This document shows, piece by piece, positions 34,958-43,692 of a stretch of 64,000 nt of DNA. The notes under the pieces are model-generated. The model was not told the origin of the DNA. It did not search any database and was given only the letters and a program-made list of their open reading frames with translations. The stretch's first letter is position 1. Each line of letters opens with the position of its first letter. The position numbers and the translations under genes were made by a program. The stretch spans positions 124,001 through 188,000 of the forward strand of contig NZ_JARZAG010000003.1 in NCBI RefSeq assembly GCF_029892155.1, read 5' to 3'. Origin of the DNA: Kitasatospora sp. GAS204B. Lineage in GTDB: Bacteria > Actinomycetota > Actinomycetes > Streptomycetales > Streptomycetaceae.

Positions 34958-35181
34958 GCTCGCCCACCCTCCTTGGCTGTCGGCCGCACCCGTTCGCCCG
35001 GTGCGGGAAGTCCATGAGCGCGTGTCGGCTGAGCACGGCTCCACCGCACTGAACGGCTGCCGCGAGCCGAGCGGTTCAGCGGCCTCTCGACACGAATCGG
35101 AGCAACCCGGCCGAATGAACCGGACCGCGAGCGCGAGCCGTGGACCGGGGAGACGGCCTTGGTCAAGTGGAGGAGCCTTCG
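34958..35181. promoter_or_regulatory. Divergent promoter region between eccD and eccC
   Basis: This 224-bp gap separates the two arms of the secretion locus and must contain both promoters. It includes near-repeats of a GAACGG/GAGCGGTTCAG type around 35050-35085. No known operator was recognised. Confidence 0.55.
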
Positions 35182-38100
35182 TTGAGCGTTGTCCTGGTCA
35201 ACCGCACCGCCAGGCGCCCCGGCCCGGAGATGCCGGACGGGGAGATCCAGCTGCAGGAGCCGCCGCCACTGCCCGAGGCGCAGAGCGCCATGTCCAACAT
35301 GATGCAGATGCTGCCGATGGCGCTCGGCTCGCTCTCGATGCTCTTCATGTTCATCCGCCCGGGCGGCAGCGGCGGCGGCGCCATGTCGTACCTCGGCATG
35401 GGCATGATGGGCCTGTCCGCCGTGGGCATGCTGGTGGTCTCGCTGGTCCGCGGCTCCGGCGACCGCAAGCGCCAGCTGAAGGCCGAGCGCCGCGACTACC
35501 TCCGCTACCTCTCGCAGATGCGCAAGCAGGTCCGCAAGACCATCGCCAAGCAGCAGGAGGCGCAGGCCTGGCGGCACCCCGTCACCTCCGAACTGGCGGC
35601 CCTGGTGCGCACCACCCGGCTCTGGGAGCGGCGCACCCAGCACCCCGACTTCAGCGACGTGCGGATCGGCACCGGCCCGCAGCGGCTCGCGGCCAAGCTA
35701 GCGCCGCTCTCCACCAAGCCGGTCGAGGACCTGGAGCCGCTCACCGCGCACGCCCTGCGGCGCTTCATCCACGCCTACGGCACCGTCCCCGACCAGCCGA
35801 TCGCCATCTACCTGCGCGGTTTCTCCCACCTCCTGGTCCAGAGCGAGAACGCCGAGGCCGCTGAGAGCGCGGAGGACACCGAGCGGGCCCGGGCGATGGT
35901 CCGCGCCATGATCGCGCAGCTGTCCGTCTTCCACACCCCCGACGAGCTGCGGATCGCCGTGGTCGCCGACGGCGAGCAGCGCGAGCGGTGGGAGTGGAGC
36001 AAGTGGCTGCCGCACGCCCTGCACCCGACCGACACCGACGGCGCGGGCGCGGTGCGCCTGATGGCCAGCTCGATGATCGAGGTGGAACAGGTCCTCGGCG
36101 AGGAGTTCGGCGCCCGTCCGCCGTACGAGGCCGACGCGGTGCCCAACCGCGAGGAGCCGTTCACCGTGATCGTGCTGGACGGCGTGCCCGTCCCGGCGAC
36201 CAGCCGGGCCGCCCTGACCGGCTACCGCAACGCCATCGTGATCGACCTCGCCGGTGTGCTGGAGTACAAGCACGCCAAGTACACGCTGCGGCTGAAGATC
36301 GAGGGCGAGACGCTCTCGATGGTGACCGCCGACCGCAACCGCAAGGACACGGACACCGAACTCGGCCGCCCCGACGGCATGTCGATCGCCGAGGCCGCCC
36401 GGCTGGCGGTGCTGATGGCGCCCTACCGGATCGGTGACTCGGCCGACACCAGCGAGCCGCTGGAGACCGACTTCGACCTCACCGCGCTGCTCGGCATCAG
36501 CGACCTGTACGAGCACGACGTGGCCGCGCACTGGGCCAAGCGGACCCTGCAGACCAAGCTGCGGATCCCGATCGGCCTGGGCGCCGACGGCCAGCCGATC
36601 GACCTGGACATCAAGGAGTCCGCGCAGGGCGGCATGGGCCCGCACGGCATGCTGATCGGCGCCACCGGCTCCGGCAAGTCCGAGCTGCTGCGCACGCTGG
36701 TACTGGCGCTGGCCGTCACCCACTCCTCCGAGCTGCTCAACTTCGTCCTGGTCGACTTCAAGGGTGGTGCCACCTTCCTGGGCCTGGACGGTCTGCCGCA
36801 CACCTCCGCCGTCATCACCAACCTGGCCGACGAGGCCCACCTGGTCGACCGGATGCGCGACTCGCTGCACGGCGAGATGGTCCGCCGCCAGGAGCTGCTG
36901 CGCTCCGCCGGCAACTACTCCTCGCTGCTCGAGTACGAGACCGCGCGGCTGAACGGCACCCCGCTCGACCCGATGCCCAGCCTCTTCGTGGTGGTCGACG
37001 AGTTCTCCGAACTGCTCGCCGCGCACCGCGACTTCATGGAGCTGTTCATCATGATCGGCCGCCTCGGCCGGTCGCTCGGCGTGCACCTGCTGCTCGCCTC
37101 GCAGCGGCTGGACGAGGGCCGGATGAACGCGCTGGAGTCGCACCTGTCGTACCGGATCGGTCTGCGCACCTTCTCCGCCATGGAGAGCCGCGGCGTGCTG
37201 GGCGTCCCGGACGCCTACCAGCTGCCCTCGCAGCCCGGCAACGGCTTCCTGCGCAGCGACATCTCCACCCTGACCCGCTTCAAGGCCGCCTACGTCTCCG
37301 GCACTTACAAGCTCAAGCGCCGGCCCGCCCGGCAGGCGGTGGTGGCCGGCCAGGTGGTCCGCTACGGCACCGACTACGTCGAGCCCCGGCACGTCGAGGT
37401 CGAGATCGAGGAGGAGACCCCGGCCTTCGAGGAGACCCGCTCGCTGTTGGAGATCGCGGCGGAGAAGCTCTATGACGCCGGTCCGCCCGCCTACCAGGTC
37501 TGGCTGCCGCCGCTGGACGTGCCGCCGACCCTGGACGAGCTGCTGCCGCCGCTGGCCCCGCACCCGCGGTACGGCCTGACCGTGGAGAGCCAGAGCGAAC
37601 GCGGACGGCTGCGGGTGCCGGTCGGCGTCATCGACCGCCCGTTCCACCAGCTGCGCGACGTGATGTTCGCCGACCTCTCGGCGGCCGGCGGCCACGTCGG
37701 CATCGCCGGCGCCCCGCAGAGCGGCAAGAGCACCGTGCTGCGCACCCTGATCACCGGCCTGGCGCTCACCCACACCCCGGCCGAAGTGCAGTTCTACTGC
37801 CTGGACTTCGGCGGTGGCACGCTCTCCGGCCTGCGCGGCCTGCCGCACATGGGCGGGGTCACCGGACGGCACGACCCGGAGCGGGTGCTGCGCACCATCG
37901 CCGAGGTCAACAGCATCATCACCCGGCGCGAGCGCTCCTTCGCCGAGCAGGGCATCGACTCGATCACCGCGTTCCGCAAGCTCAAGGCGGCCGGCAAGCT
38001 CCCGGACGAGCCGAACGGCGACGTCTTCCTGGTGATCGACGGCTGGAACACCGTCCGCCAGGAGTTCCCCGACCTGGTCGCGGTCCTCGCGCTGATCTCG

Positions 38101-39171
38101 CAGCGCGGGCTCAACTACGGCGTGCACCTGATGATCGCCACCAGCCGCTGGGGCGAGCTCTCCGGCTCGCTGCGCGACCAGTTGCAGACCCGGTACGAGC
38201 TGCGCCTGGGTGACCCGGTGGACTCCCAGATCAACATGCGCGCGGCCCAGAAGGTGCCGAAGCTGCCGGGCCGTGGCCTGACGGACGATCAGATGCACTT
38301 CCTGATCGCGCTGCCCCGCACCGACGGCTCGGGCACCACCGAGGACCTCGGCGAGGGCATCGCCGACCTGGTCGACGCGATCGCCGACCACTGGCAGGGC
38401 CCGCGCGCCCCGCAGGTCCGGATGCTCCCGATCAGCCTGGACGCCACCGAGCTGCCGGCGCCGCGCGGCCGCCTGCAGGTCGCGATCGGTCTGGAGGATC
38501 AGGAGGTCGAGCCGCAGTGGCACGACTTCGAGTCCGACCCGCACCTGATCGTGGTCGGCGACACCGAGTCCGGCAAGACCAACCTGATGAAGCTGCTGGC
38601 GAAGTCCATCATGAAGGCCTACACCCCGGCCGAGGCCAGGATCATGCTGATCGACTTCCGGCGCGAGCTGTACGACACCATCCCGGAGGCGTACCGCCTG
38701 GGCTACGCGGTCTCCGTGGACAGCGTCCGGGAGATCGTGGACGGCGCGGCCAAGGCCATGAAGAACCGCGTCCCCTCGGCCGACATCAGCCCGGCCCAGC
38801 TCAAGCTGCGCGACTGGTGGCAGGGTCCCGAACTGTTCATCCTGGTCGACGACTACGACCTGGTCAGCACCAGCAGCGGCGCCCATCCGTTCGCGCCGGT
38901 CCTGGACTACCTGGCACAGGGCACCGAGATCGGCCTGCACCTGATCGTCGCCCGCGGCGCCAACGGAGCCTCGCGCGGGCTCAGCGACCCGCTGCTGCGC
39001 AAGATCCAGGAGGTCAACTCGCCTGCGGTGCTGCTCTCCTGCCCGCCGTCCGAGGGCTTCCTGTTCGGCAACTTCAAGCCCCGCCAACTGCACCCCGGGC
39101 GCGGCTTCTACATCACCCGGCGGCGCACCGTCCAGGTGCAGACCGGCCTGCTGCCGGAGGACCAGGGCTGA
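35182..39171 (+). CDS. eccC: T7SS FtsK/SpoIIIE-type ATPase EccC
   Basis: A 1329-residue motor protein. After the family opening SVVLVNRTARRPGPEMPDGE there are two membrane segments (~residues 45-90), then three FtsK-like ATPase domains. Walker A sites are GATGSGKSELL (K499), GAPQSGKSTVL (K849) and GDTESGKTNLM (K1132), and each is followed by its strand-2 acidic block (VDFKGGATF, LDFGGGTLS, IDFRREL). All three retain the P-loop Lys. EccC recognises substrate C-terminal signals and powers export. The TTG start at 35182 has GGAGGA 7 bp upstream and matches the expected N-terminus better than the longer open frame. It is an unsplit EccC, unlike mycobacterial EccCa/EccCb. Confidence 0.96.
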   Translation: MSVVLVNRTARRPGPEMPDGEIQLQEPPPLPEAQSAMSNMMQMLPMALGSLSMLFMFIRPGGSGGGAMSYLGMGMMGLSAVGMLVVSLVRGSGDRKRQLKAERRDYLRYLSQMRKQVRKTIAKQQEAQAWRHPVTSELAALVRTTRLWERRTQHPDFSDVRIGTGPQRLAAKLAPLSTKPVEDLEPLTAHALRRFIHAYGTVPDQPIAIYLRGFSHLLVQSENAEAAESAEDTERARAMVRAMIAQLSVFHTPDELRIAVVADGEQRERWEWSKWLPHALHPTDTDGAGAVRLMASSMIEVEQVLGEEFGARPPYEADAVPNREEPFTVIVLDGVPVPATSRAALTGYRNAIVIDLAGVLEYKHAKYTLRLKIEGETLSMVTADRNRKDTDTELGRPDGMSIAEAARLAVLMAPYRIGDSADTSEPLETDFDLTALLGISDLYEHDVAAHWAKRTLQTKLRIPIGLGADGQPIDLDIKESAQGGMGPHGMLIGATGSGKSELLRTLVLALAVTHSSELLNFVLVDFKGGATFLGLDGLPHTSAVITNLADEAHLVDRMRDSLHGEMVRRQELLRSAGNYSSLLEYETARLNGTPLDPMPSLFVVVDEFSELLAAHRDFMELFIMIGRLGRSLGVHLLLASQRLDEGRMNALESHLSYRIGLRTFSAMESRGVLGVPDAYQLPSQPGNGFLRSDISTLTRFKAAYVSGTYKLKRRPARQAVVAGQVVRYGTDYVEPRHVEVEIEEETPAFEETRSLLEIAAEKLYDAGPPAYQVWLPPLDVPPTLDELLPPLAPHPRYGLTVESQSERGRLRVPVGVIDRPFHQLRDVMFADLSAAGGHVGIAGAPQSGKSTVLRTLITGLALTHTPAEVQFYCLDFGGGTLSGLRGLPHMGGVTGRHDPERVLRTIAEVNSIITRRERSFAEQGIDSITAFRKLKAAGKLPDEPNGDVFLVIDGWNTVRQEFPDLVAVLALISQRGLNYGVHLMIATSRWGELSGSLRDQLQTRYELRLGDPVDSQINMRAAQKVPKLPGRGLTDDQMHFLIALPRTDGSGTTEDLGEGIADLVDAIADHWQGPRAPQVRMLPISLDATELPAPRGRLQVAIGLEDQEVEPQWHDFESDPHLIVVGDTESGKTNLMKLLAKSIMKAYTPAEARIMLIDFRRELYDTIPEAYRLGYAVSVDSVREIVDGAAKAMKNRVPSADISPAQLKLRDWWQGPELFILVDDYDLVSTSSGAHPFAPVLDYLAQGTEIGLHLIVARGANGASRGLSDPLLRKIQEVNSPAVLLSCPPSEGFLFGNFKPRQLHPGRGFYITRRRTVQVQTGLLPEDQG

Positions 39172-39184
39172 ACCCCCGGTGTCC

Positions 39185-39214
39185 ACCGGCTCGTAGAACC
39201 GGGTGGGAGCCGGT
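39185..39214 (+). terminator. Hairpin between eccC and the next gene
   Basis: ACCGGCTC (39185-39192) and GAGCCGGT (39207-39214) form a perfect 8-bp stem within the 88-bp gap. It is a weak terminator or attenuator candidate. Confidence 0.45.
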
Positions 39215-39259
39215 ACTGACAGAGCATCACCCGGCGATCAGCGACGGAGGCGGCAGACG

Positions 39260-41635
39260 ATGAAGGCGACGACCATGCATCCGCAGGGAACCCCGCAGAC
39301 CGGGGCGGCGCCCGGTCCTGCCGTCCCGCCCGCCGCCGCGACGCTGCGGCCGGTCGGCCCGCACCTGGTGATCGCACCGCCGGGAGCCGAGGACGACAGC
39401 CTCTGGGCCGCGCTGGGCGGGCTGCCCGCCGTGCCGGACGCGTTGATCCTGCTGGTGGCCACGGCGAACGCCGCGCCGGTGCTGCGCCAGCAGCTGCCCG
39501 AACTCGCCCGCACCGCCCGGGCCCGGGGGGCGAGCACCATCGTGCTCGCCGCCTCCGGCCTGGCCGCCGCCGCTGGGAGCGGGCGGCGCCCGGCCGAGCA
39601 GGTGGCCGGGATGGTCGGGCTGACGGTGATCGCGCCGGACGGCATGGTCTCCATCCAGCCGGACGGCACGCTGGAGGTCACCCCGGCCGGGCCGGGCGGC
39701 GCGGCATCCTGGTGGCGGTGCACGGCCACCGGGCCCGCCGAGCCGCTGGGGGCCAGCTGGCCGGCGCCGGTGTTCGAGGCGGAGCTGGTGGCTCCGGTGG
39801 CTCCGGTGGCCTTCGAAGCTCTTATCGCAGCACCCTCCCCCCAGCCCGGCGGTCCGGCCGTGACGCCGCTCCAGTTCGGGTACTGGATCAGGTCGGCGGC
39901 GTTCGACGACGACGCCGTCCTCGGCCCGCGCCTCGACTCCCTCGCCGCCGACCCCGGCACCCTCGTCCTCGTCGTCGGCCACCCGGCCGCCCCGGTGGTC
40001 CCCGCGAGCGTCCTGGCGACCACCGTCCGAACCCACGCACCGGCCTCGGCCGGGCTGTTGCTGAGCGCACCGTGGGCCGACCCCGAGCAGCTGGTAGCGC
40101 TGGCCACCGAGCTGGCCTGGGAGCTGGACCGCGACGTCCGGGCCGCCGTCGGCCTCCCCGCACTCACCGGCAGCGGCAACTCGACCGTGCTGCTCGGCCC
40201 GGACGGCTCCGCCACCTGGGAGCCCTACCTGACCGAGCTGACCGCCTCCCCGAGCCGGGGCCGGGTGGTGGCCACCTCCTGGCGCCACCGCCAGGACGGC
40301 TGGACACCGCTGGCCCCCGCGCTCTTCGGCGTCCCCGCGCTGCCGGGCTGGCTGCTGGAGGCGATCCCCGCCGGGCTCTGGCTCCGCACGGACGGCCACC
40401 CGGCCGACCCGGCGACCCGCCTGCTGCCGCCCGAACCGAACCGGCCCGTGCTGGTCGTCGGCGAGCCCGACCGGCCGGTGGCCCAGGAGGTCTTCGAGCG
40501 GCTGGGCCAGCTGCTGGACGGACTGCCGCCGGGCAGCCCGGTGCGCCCCGGCCTGCTGGTCGACGCGCCGCTGAGCGCCGACCTGCGGGCGGTCGCCCGC
40601 TTCGTGGCGCGGGTGCACCAGCTCGACTGGGTCGAGCGGCCGGCGGCCGTGCCCGCTCCCGCGCAGGCGAGCACCGAGCCCGCGCTCATCGCGGCACCGG
40701 CACAGCTGGCCACCATGGCGAGCGCGGCGCAGCCGGGGAGGCCGCTGGGCATCATCGGCGCCCGCGAACCCGACCCCGTCCCCGTCCCCGTCCCCGCCAT
40801 CGAGCCCGAACCGGCCGAGGCGGTCATCGACTCCCTCTCACTCTCGCTCTCGCCGCGCGCCTTCTCTTCTGATGGTCCGTCAGTCCAGCTCGGTGCCAGC
40901 ACTTCTGAGGACCGCGAGCAGCTCAAGGCGCTGCTCGGCCCGACCTTCGTCCGGCTGGCGAACAAGGCCGACCAGATCGCCACCCGGCTGCCCGGCCTGC
41001 GCTCCACCACCGTCACCGACATCAAGGCCGACCTGGTGGCCGTGCTGCTGCACCACACCGACACCGGCGTCCCGGCCACCCGCGCCGAGCTGATCGACGC
41101 GGCCCGCGGCGACCGGCCGAGCCACCTCTCGGCCTTCCTGACCTGCCTCGGCTCAGGCCTGCGCCGCCTGCCGAGCCACCACGGCGCCGTCCTGCTCGGC
41201 GCGATCGCCGGCGAACGCGAGCTCGAGCAGTACACACCGGGCTCCCTGCTGCTCGAACCGGCCCCGGTCGCCGCCCTGCCCGCCCACGACGTCGACCTGG
41301 GCGCACCCGTCGAGTTCGCCGTCTGGTCCACCACCGGCCGCCGCACCGCACTCTTCGGCGCCCCAGGCGACGAGCCCGCCGTGGTCTTCCCACCCGGCAC
41401 CCGCTTCAGCGTCCTGAGCATGCTCCCCAGCACCGAGCCCGGCACCCCGAGCCGCGTCCTGCTCCGCGAGGTCAGCGCCACCACCGAGGACGACCGCGGC
41501 GCGGACCGCGAACGCGGCATCCAGGACCGCCTGCTGAGCTGGCTGGAACGCCGCGACCGCCTCTCCGCCCAGGAACGCCGCGCGATCGACCGCCCGGAGC
41601 GCTTCCACCTCACCCCGGGCGTGACGCTGAGCTGA
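39260..41635 (+). CDS. T7SS-locus protein with ART-like C-terminal domain
   Basis: A 791-residue protein. The first ~500 residues are Ala/Pro-rich with Rossmann-like strands (HLVIAPPGAEDDSLW, ALILLVATANAAPVLRQ, TLVLVVGHPAAPVVPASVL). Residues ~505-790 form a conserved domain: LLGPTFVRLANKADQIATRLPGLR, CLGSGLRRLPSHHGAVLLGA, EFAVWSTTGRRTALFG and PAVVFPPGTRFSVLSM. The latter three blocks recall the R, STS and E/EvxFPPGTxFxV strands of ADP-ribosyltransferase folds. The first position is not Arg and the catalytic Glu is not evident. It follows eccC by 88 bp on the same strand, starts 9 bp after GGAGG, and was seen in this position in other Streptomyces T7SS loci as far as I recall. Enzyme activity is uncertain. 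Confidence 0.8.
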   Translation: MKATTMHPQGTPQTGAAPGPAVPPAAATLRPVGPHLVIAPPGAEDDSLWAALGGLPAVPDALILLVATANAAPVLRQQLPELARTARARGASTIVLAASGLAAAAGSGRRPAEQVAGMVGLTVIAPDGMVSIQPDGTLEVTPAGPGGAASWWRCTATGPAEPLGASWPAPVFEAELVAPVAPVAFEALIAAPSPQPGGPAVTPLQFGYWIRSAAFDDDAVLGPRLDSLAADPGTLVLVVGHPAAPVVPASVLATTVRTHAPASAGLLLSAPWADPEQLVALATELAWELDRDVRAAVGLPALTGSGNSTVLLGPDGSATWEPYLTELTASPSRGRVVATSWRHRQDGWTPLAPALFGVPALPGWLLEAIPAGLWLRTDGHPADPATRLLPPEPNRPVLVVGEPDRPVAQEVFERLGQLLDGLPPGSPVRPGLLVDAPLSADLRAVARFVARVHQLDWVERPAAVPAPAQASTEPALIAAPAQLATMASAAQPGRPLGIIGAREPDPVPVPVPAIEPEPAEAVIDSLSLSLSPRAFSSDGPSVQLGASTSEDREQLKALLGPTFVRLANKADQIATRLPGLRSTTVTDIKADLVAVLLHHTDTGVPATRAELIDAARGDRPSHLSAFLTCLGSGLRRLPSHHGAVLLGAIAGERELEQYTPGSLLLEPAPVAALPAHDVDLGAPVEFAVWSTTGRRTALFGAPGDEPAVVFPPGTRFSVLSMLPSTEPGTPSRVLLREVSATTEDDRGADRERGIQDRLLSWLERRDRLSAQERRAIDRPERFHLTPGVTLS

Positions 41636-41653
41636 CCTGATTCGTTCCGGTGA

Positions 41654-42850
41654 TCAGGCGGCCAGGAAGGCCGCCGCCCGCTCGTCCAGTTCCTGGGCCG
41701 GCCGGATGTTCCGGGCCCGGACCGACGCGAGACTACGCCGCATCTCCACCGCGGCCTTGCGGGTGCGGACCGACTGCACGCCCTCCATGCTGTCGAGCGC
41801 CCGGCCCCACGTCGCGCACGCCTGCTCGATGTGCCCTTGAGCGTGCTGCATCTTGGCCTGTGCCACCAGGTCGAGGGCGAAGATCCGGGCGTAGGTGCTC
41901 GCCGACCGCCCAGCGGCGGCGGCCGCGTATTCTTCCGCTGCCCGCCGCTGGTCCCGCAACTTGTCGAACACCTTGGCCGTGCGGGAATGCACGGTGGCCT
42001 CGACCGGCCCCCACGACAGCGCCCAGAACGGCACCTCGTCCCCCTGATCGGCCGTCAGGAAGTCCTGCGCCCGCTGGACGGCTTGAACCGCGCCCGTGCG
42101 GTGCCCGGCCCCCGCGAGGGCGTGCGCCCGGGTCACCTCGAACAGCGCCTCGGTCCGGGTGTCCACTCGCCCGCGCACCTTGCGCATCGCGACCTCCGCG
42201 AGCGCCAGGCAGTGCTCCGGCCGGTTCAGCTTCATCCCCTGCTGCGACATGGTCCGCATCACGAAAGCCTCGTGACCGGTGACACCCGATTCCCTTGCCA
42301 GAGCCAGGGATTGGAGGTAATACCGCTGGGCAAGCCCCTGCTCGCCCGCGTCGTACGCCTTCCAGCCCGCGAGATGCACACCGGACGCGGCGGCCGACAG
42401 CATCGCGGCTCGGTCGTCCTCCGTGCGGAACCGACCCCGGCGCAGCGACGCCACATCACTCATGAGGTACTGCACCAGTGAACTGCGTCCGTGCTGGCCG
42501 CCGTGGCGCTCGTCCATCACCGTGAACATGTGGATCATGTCGCGCACGGCAACGACCTCGTGCTTGCCGGACACCGCCCCTCTGCGGGCCGCCTCGGTCC
42601 GCTGGGCGATCTCCTGGACCTGGCCGAGCGGAAGCAGGGCGCCGGCCACCGAGTAAGCCGAGGTCGAGAGAGAGCGACGGCGGTCCAAGTCAGCCCTCCA
42701 GATCCGCGAGAGGACGCCCACCGCGTCCGGCCCGATCGACAGGCCGATGTTGGTGTCATCCCCTTCCGCGGCTGAGCGTAGACCGAGGTCCGACGGGACG
42801 AGCATCCGGCCCAGCGCATGGCCGGTGCTGGAGAGCCGGGTCGACGGCAC
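41654..42850 (-). CDS. TPR regulator-like protein lacking its N-terminal HTH
   Basis: The 398-residue product matches the C-terminal part of Streptomyces HTH-TPR regulators: IGPDAVGVLSRIWRADLDRRRSL, YSVAGALLPLGQVQEI, then TPR helices such as GWKAYDAGEQGLAQRYYLQSLALARESG. Such proteins normally begin with a helix-turn-helix or winged-helix domain of 60-100 residues, which is absent; an in-frame stop (42860-42862) lies just upstream of the GTG start. No HTH was found in the other two frames immediately upstream. It is therefore either an N-terminally truncated remnant or a stand-alone TPR sensor. It is not obviously part of the T7SS machinery, although it sits between two of its blocks. Confidence 0.65.
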   Translation of the reverse strand: MPSTRLSSTGHALGRMLVPSDLGLRSAAEGDDTNIGLSIGPDAVGVLSRIWRADLDRRRSLSTSAYSVAGALLPLGQVQEIAQRTEAARRGAVSGKHEVVAVRDMIHMFTVMDERHGGQHGRSSLVQYLMSDVASLRRGRFRTEDDRAAMLSAAASGVHLAGWKAYDAGEQGLAQRYYLQSLALARESGVTGHEAFVMRTMSQQGMKLNRPEHCLALAEVAMRKVRGRVDTRTEALFEVTRAHALAGAGHRTGAVQAVQRAQDFLTADQGDEVPFWALSWGPVEATVHSRTAKVFDKLRDQRRAAEEYAAAAAGRSASTYARIFALDLVAQAKMQHAQGHIEQACATWGRALDSMEGVQSVRTRKAAVEMRRSLASVRARNIRPAQELDERAAAFLAA

Positions 42851-42856
42851 CGTGTG

Positions 42857-42983
42857 CGCCTACCAGGGCGGCCCACGAGCCCTTTCCACCCTGGAGGCTG
42901 TGGCCACGAAATGGCTGTCCAGCGGGCGCCCGGGGCTCGACCGCTACGGGCTCACCGTGACCCCAGAAGCGAACAAGGTCTGA
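42857..42983 (+). pseudogene. Possible 3' remnant of a gene cut off by the TPR gene
   Basis: On the plus strand the frame reads AYQGGPRALSTLEAVATKW, then SGRPGLDRYGLTVTPEANKV and a TGA. This looks like a globular C-terminus, perhaps of a SAM methyltransferase, with no upstream part. It abuts the truncated 5' end of the TPR gene, so a recombination joint at about 42850 is suggested. The identification is weak. Confidence 0.3.
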
Positions 42984-43031
42984 CTGGATGAACTCGACAA
43001 CACGATCGGCGTCTTCGGGTAGCGACCACTG

Positions 43032-43062
43032 CGATGGCCCCGAGTCCGGCTCGGGGCCATCG
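43032..43062 (-). terminator. 13-bp perfect hairpin terminator
   Basis: CGATGGCCCCGAG, a 5-nt loop TCCGG, then the exact complement. It lies 44 bp beyond the stop of the 43106 gene and closes the eccA-like/mycP/glycosyltransferase transcript. Confidence 0.8.
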
Positions 43063-43105
43063 GCATTCGGCTCGACCATCAAGGGTGACGCGCCCAACGC
43101 ACCGA

Positions 43106-43660
43106 TCAGAGGAACGCGCTGTAGTCGTCCCCCGCCGTCGCGACCCGAGCCGGCGCTTCGCCCGCGCCCGCGCCACCGGAGGTGTTCACCCGCGTCGGCG
43201 CACCACCGGTGACGGGCATGCCGCCTGAGGTGGTCGTGCGCGCGGGCTGCGTGCTCGTGCGAGCGGACCAGGACGACTCGACCGACGCACGCGCGGTCGC
43301 CACGGCCTCCGCCTCCGGGGCCCGCCCACCGCGAACCGTCTTCTCGACCCGCAGCGTCAGGTTCCGGTCCCGTCGGTCGCCCGGGCGGTCCCGGTCCTTG
43401 CTGCGGATCAGCTGGCTCTCGACACCCCCCACCTCCTGCCAACGCGACTGCACAGCACGAATGTTGGCGAACCAGGTGCCGTCGATCCGATGCTCCAGTG
43501 CGAGGTCCCAGCTCTCGGCCTCGATCACCTCGCTCGCCCCCTCCGTGCCCGGGATGACGATGGTGCGGCCGGTGCCCCGGATGGTCACCACGGCCCGCTG
43601 CGGCCACTCGGCTTCCACTCCGGTCACCGTGATCCGGCAGGGTCCTTGGTACCAGGCCAT
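43106..43660 (-). CDS. Small beta-rich protein, paralog of the 2484-3041 product
   Basis: A 184-residue protein starting MAWYQGPCRITV, with GGAG six bases before the ATG. The N-terminal beta-rich region (TIRGTGRTIVIPGTEGASEVIEAESWDLALEH in outline) and the block SQLIRSKDRDRPGDRRDRNLTLRVEK align with the paralog 40 kb away. The tail is Thr/Ala/Gly-rich and probably disordered, ending DDYSAFL. It is the last gene of a minus-strand operon, 32 bp after the glycosyltransferase gene. The family is not recognised. Its placement with mycP and a putative toxin points to a secretion-linked role (inference). Confidence 0.8.
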   Translation of the reverse strand: MAWYQGPCRITVTGVEAEWPQRAVVTIRGTGRTIVIPGTEGASEVIEAESWDLALEHRIDGTWFANIRAVQSRWQEVGGVESQLIRSKDRDRPGDRRDRNLTLRVEKTVRGGRAPEAEAVATARASVESSWSARTSTQPARTTTSGGMPVTGGAPTRVNTSGGAGAGEAPARVATAGDDYSAFL

Positions 43661-43692
43661 GATTCTCCATACCTCCTGCGTAGCTGGTGGTC

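Noticed and set aside
35698..39186. 1162-residue minus-strand frame opposite eccC
   Set aside because: Antisense shadow of eccC: Val/Gln/Arg-rich, no motifs, no ribosome-binding site.
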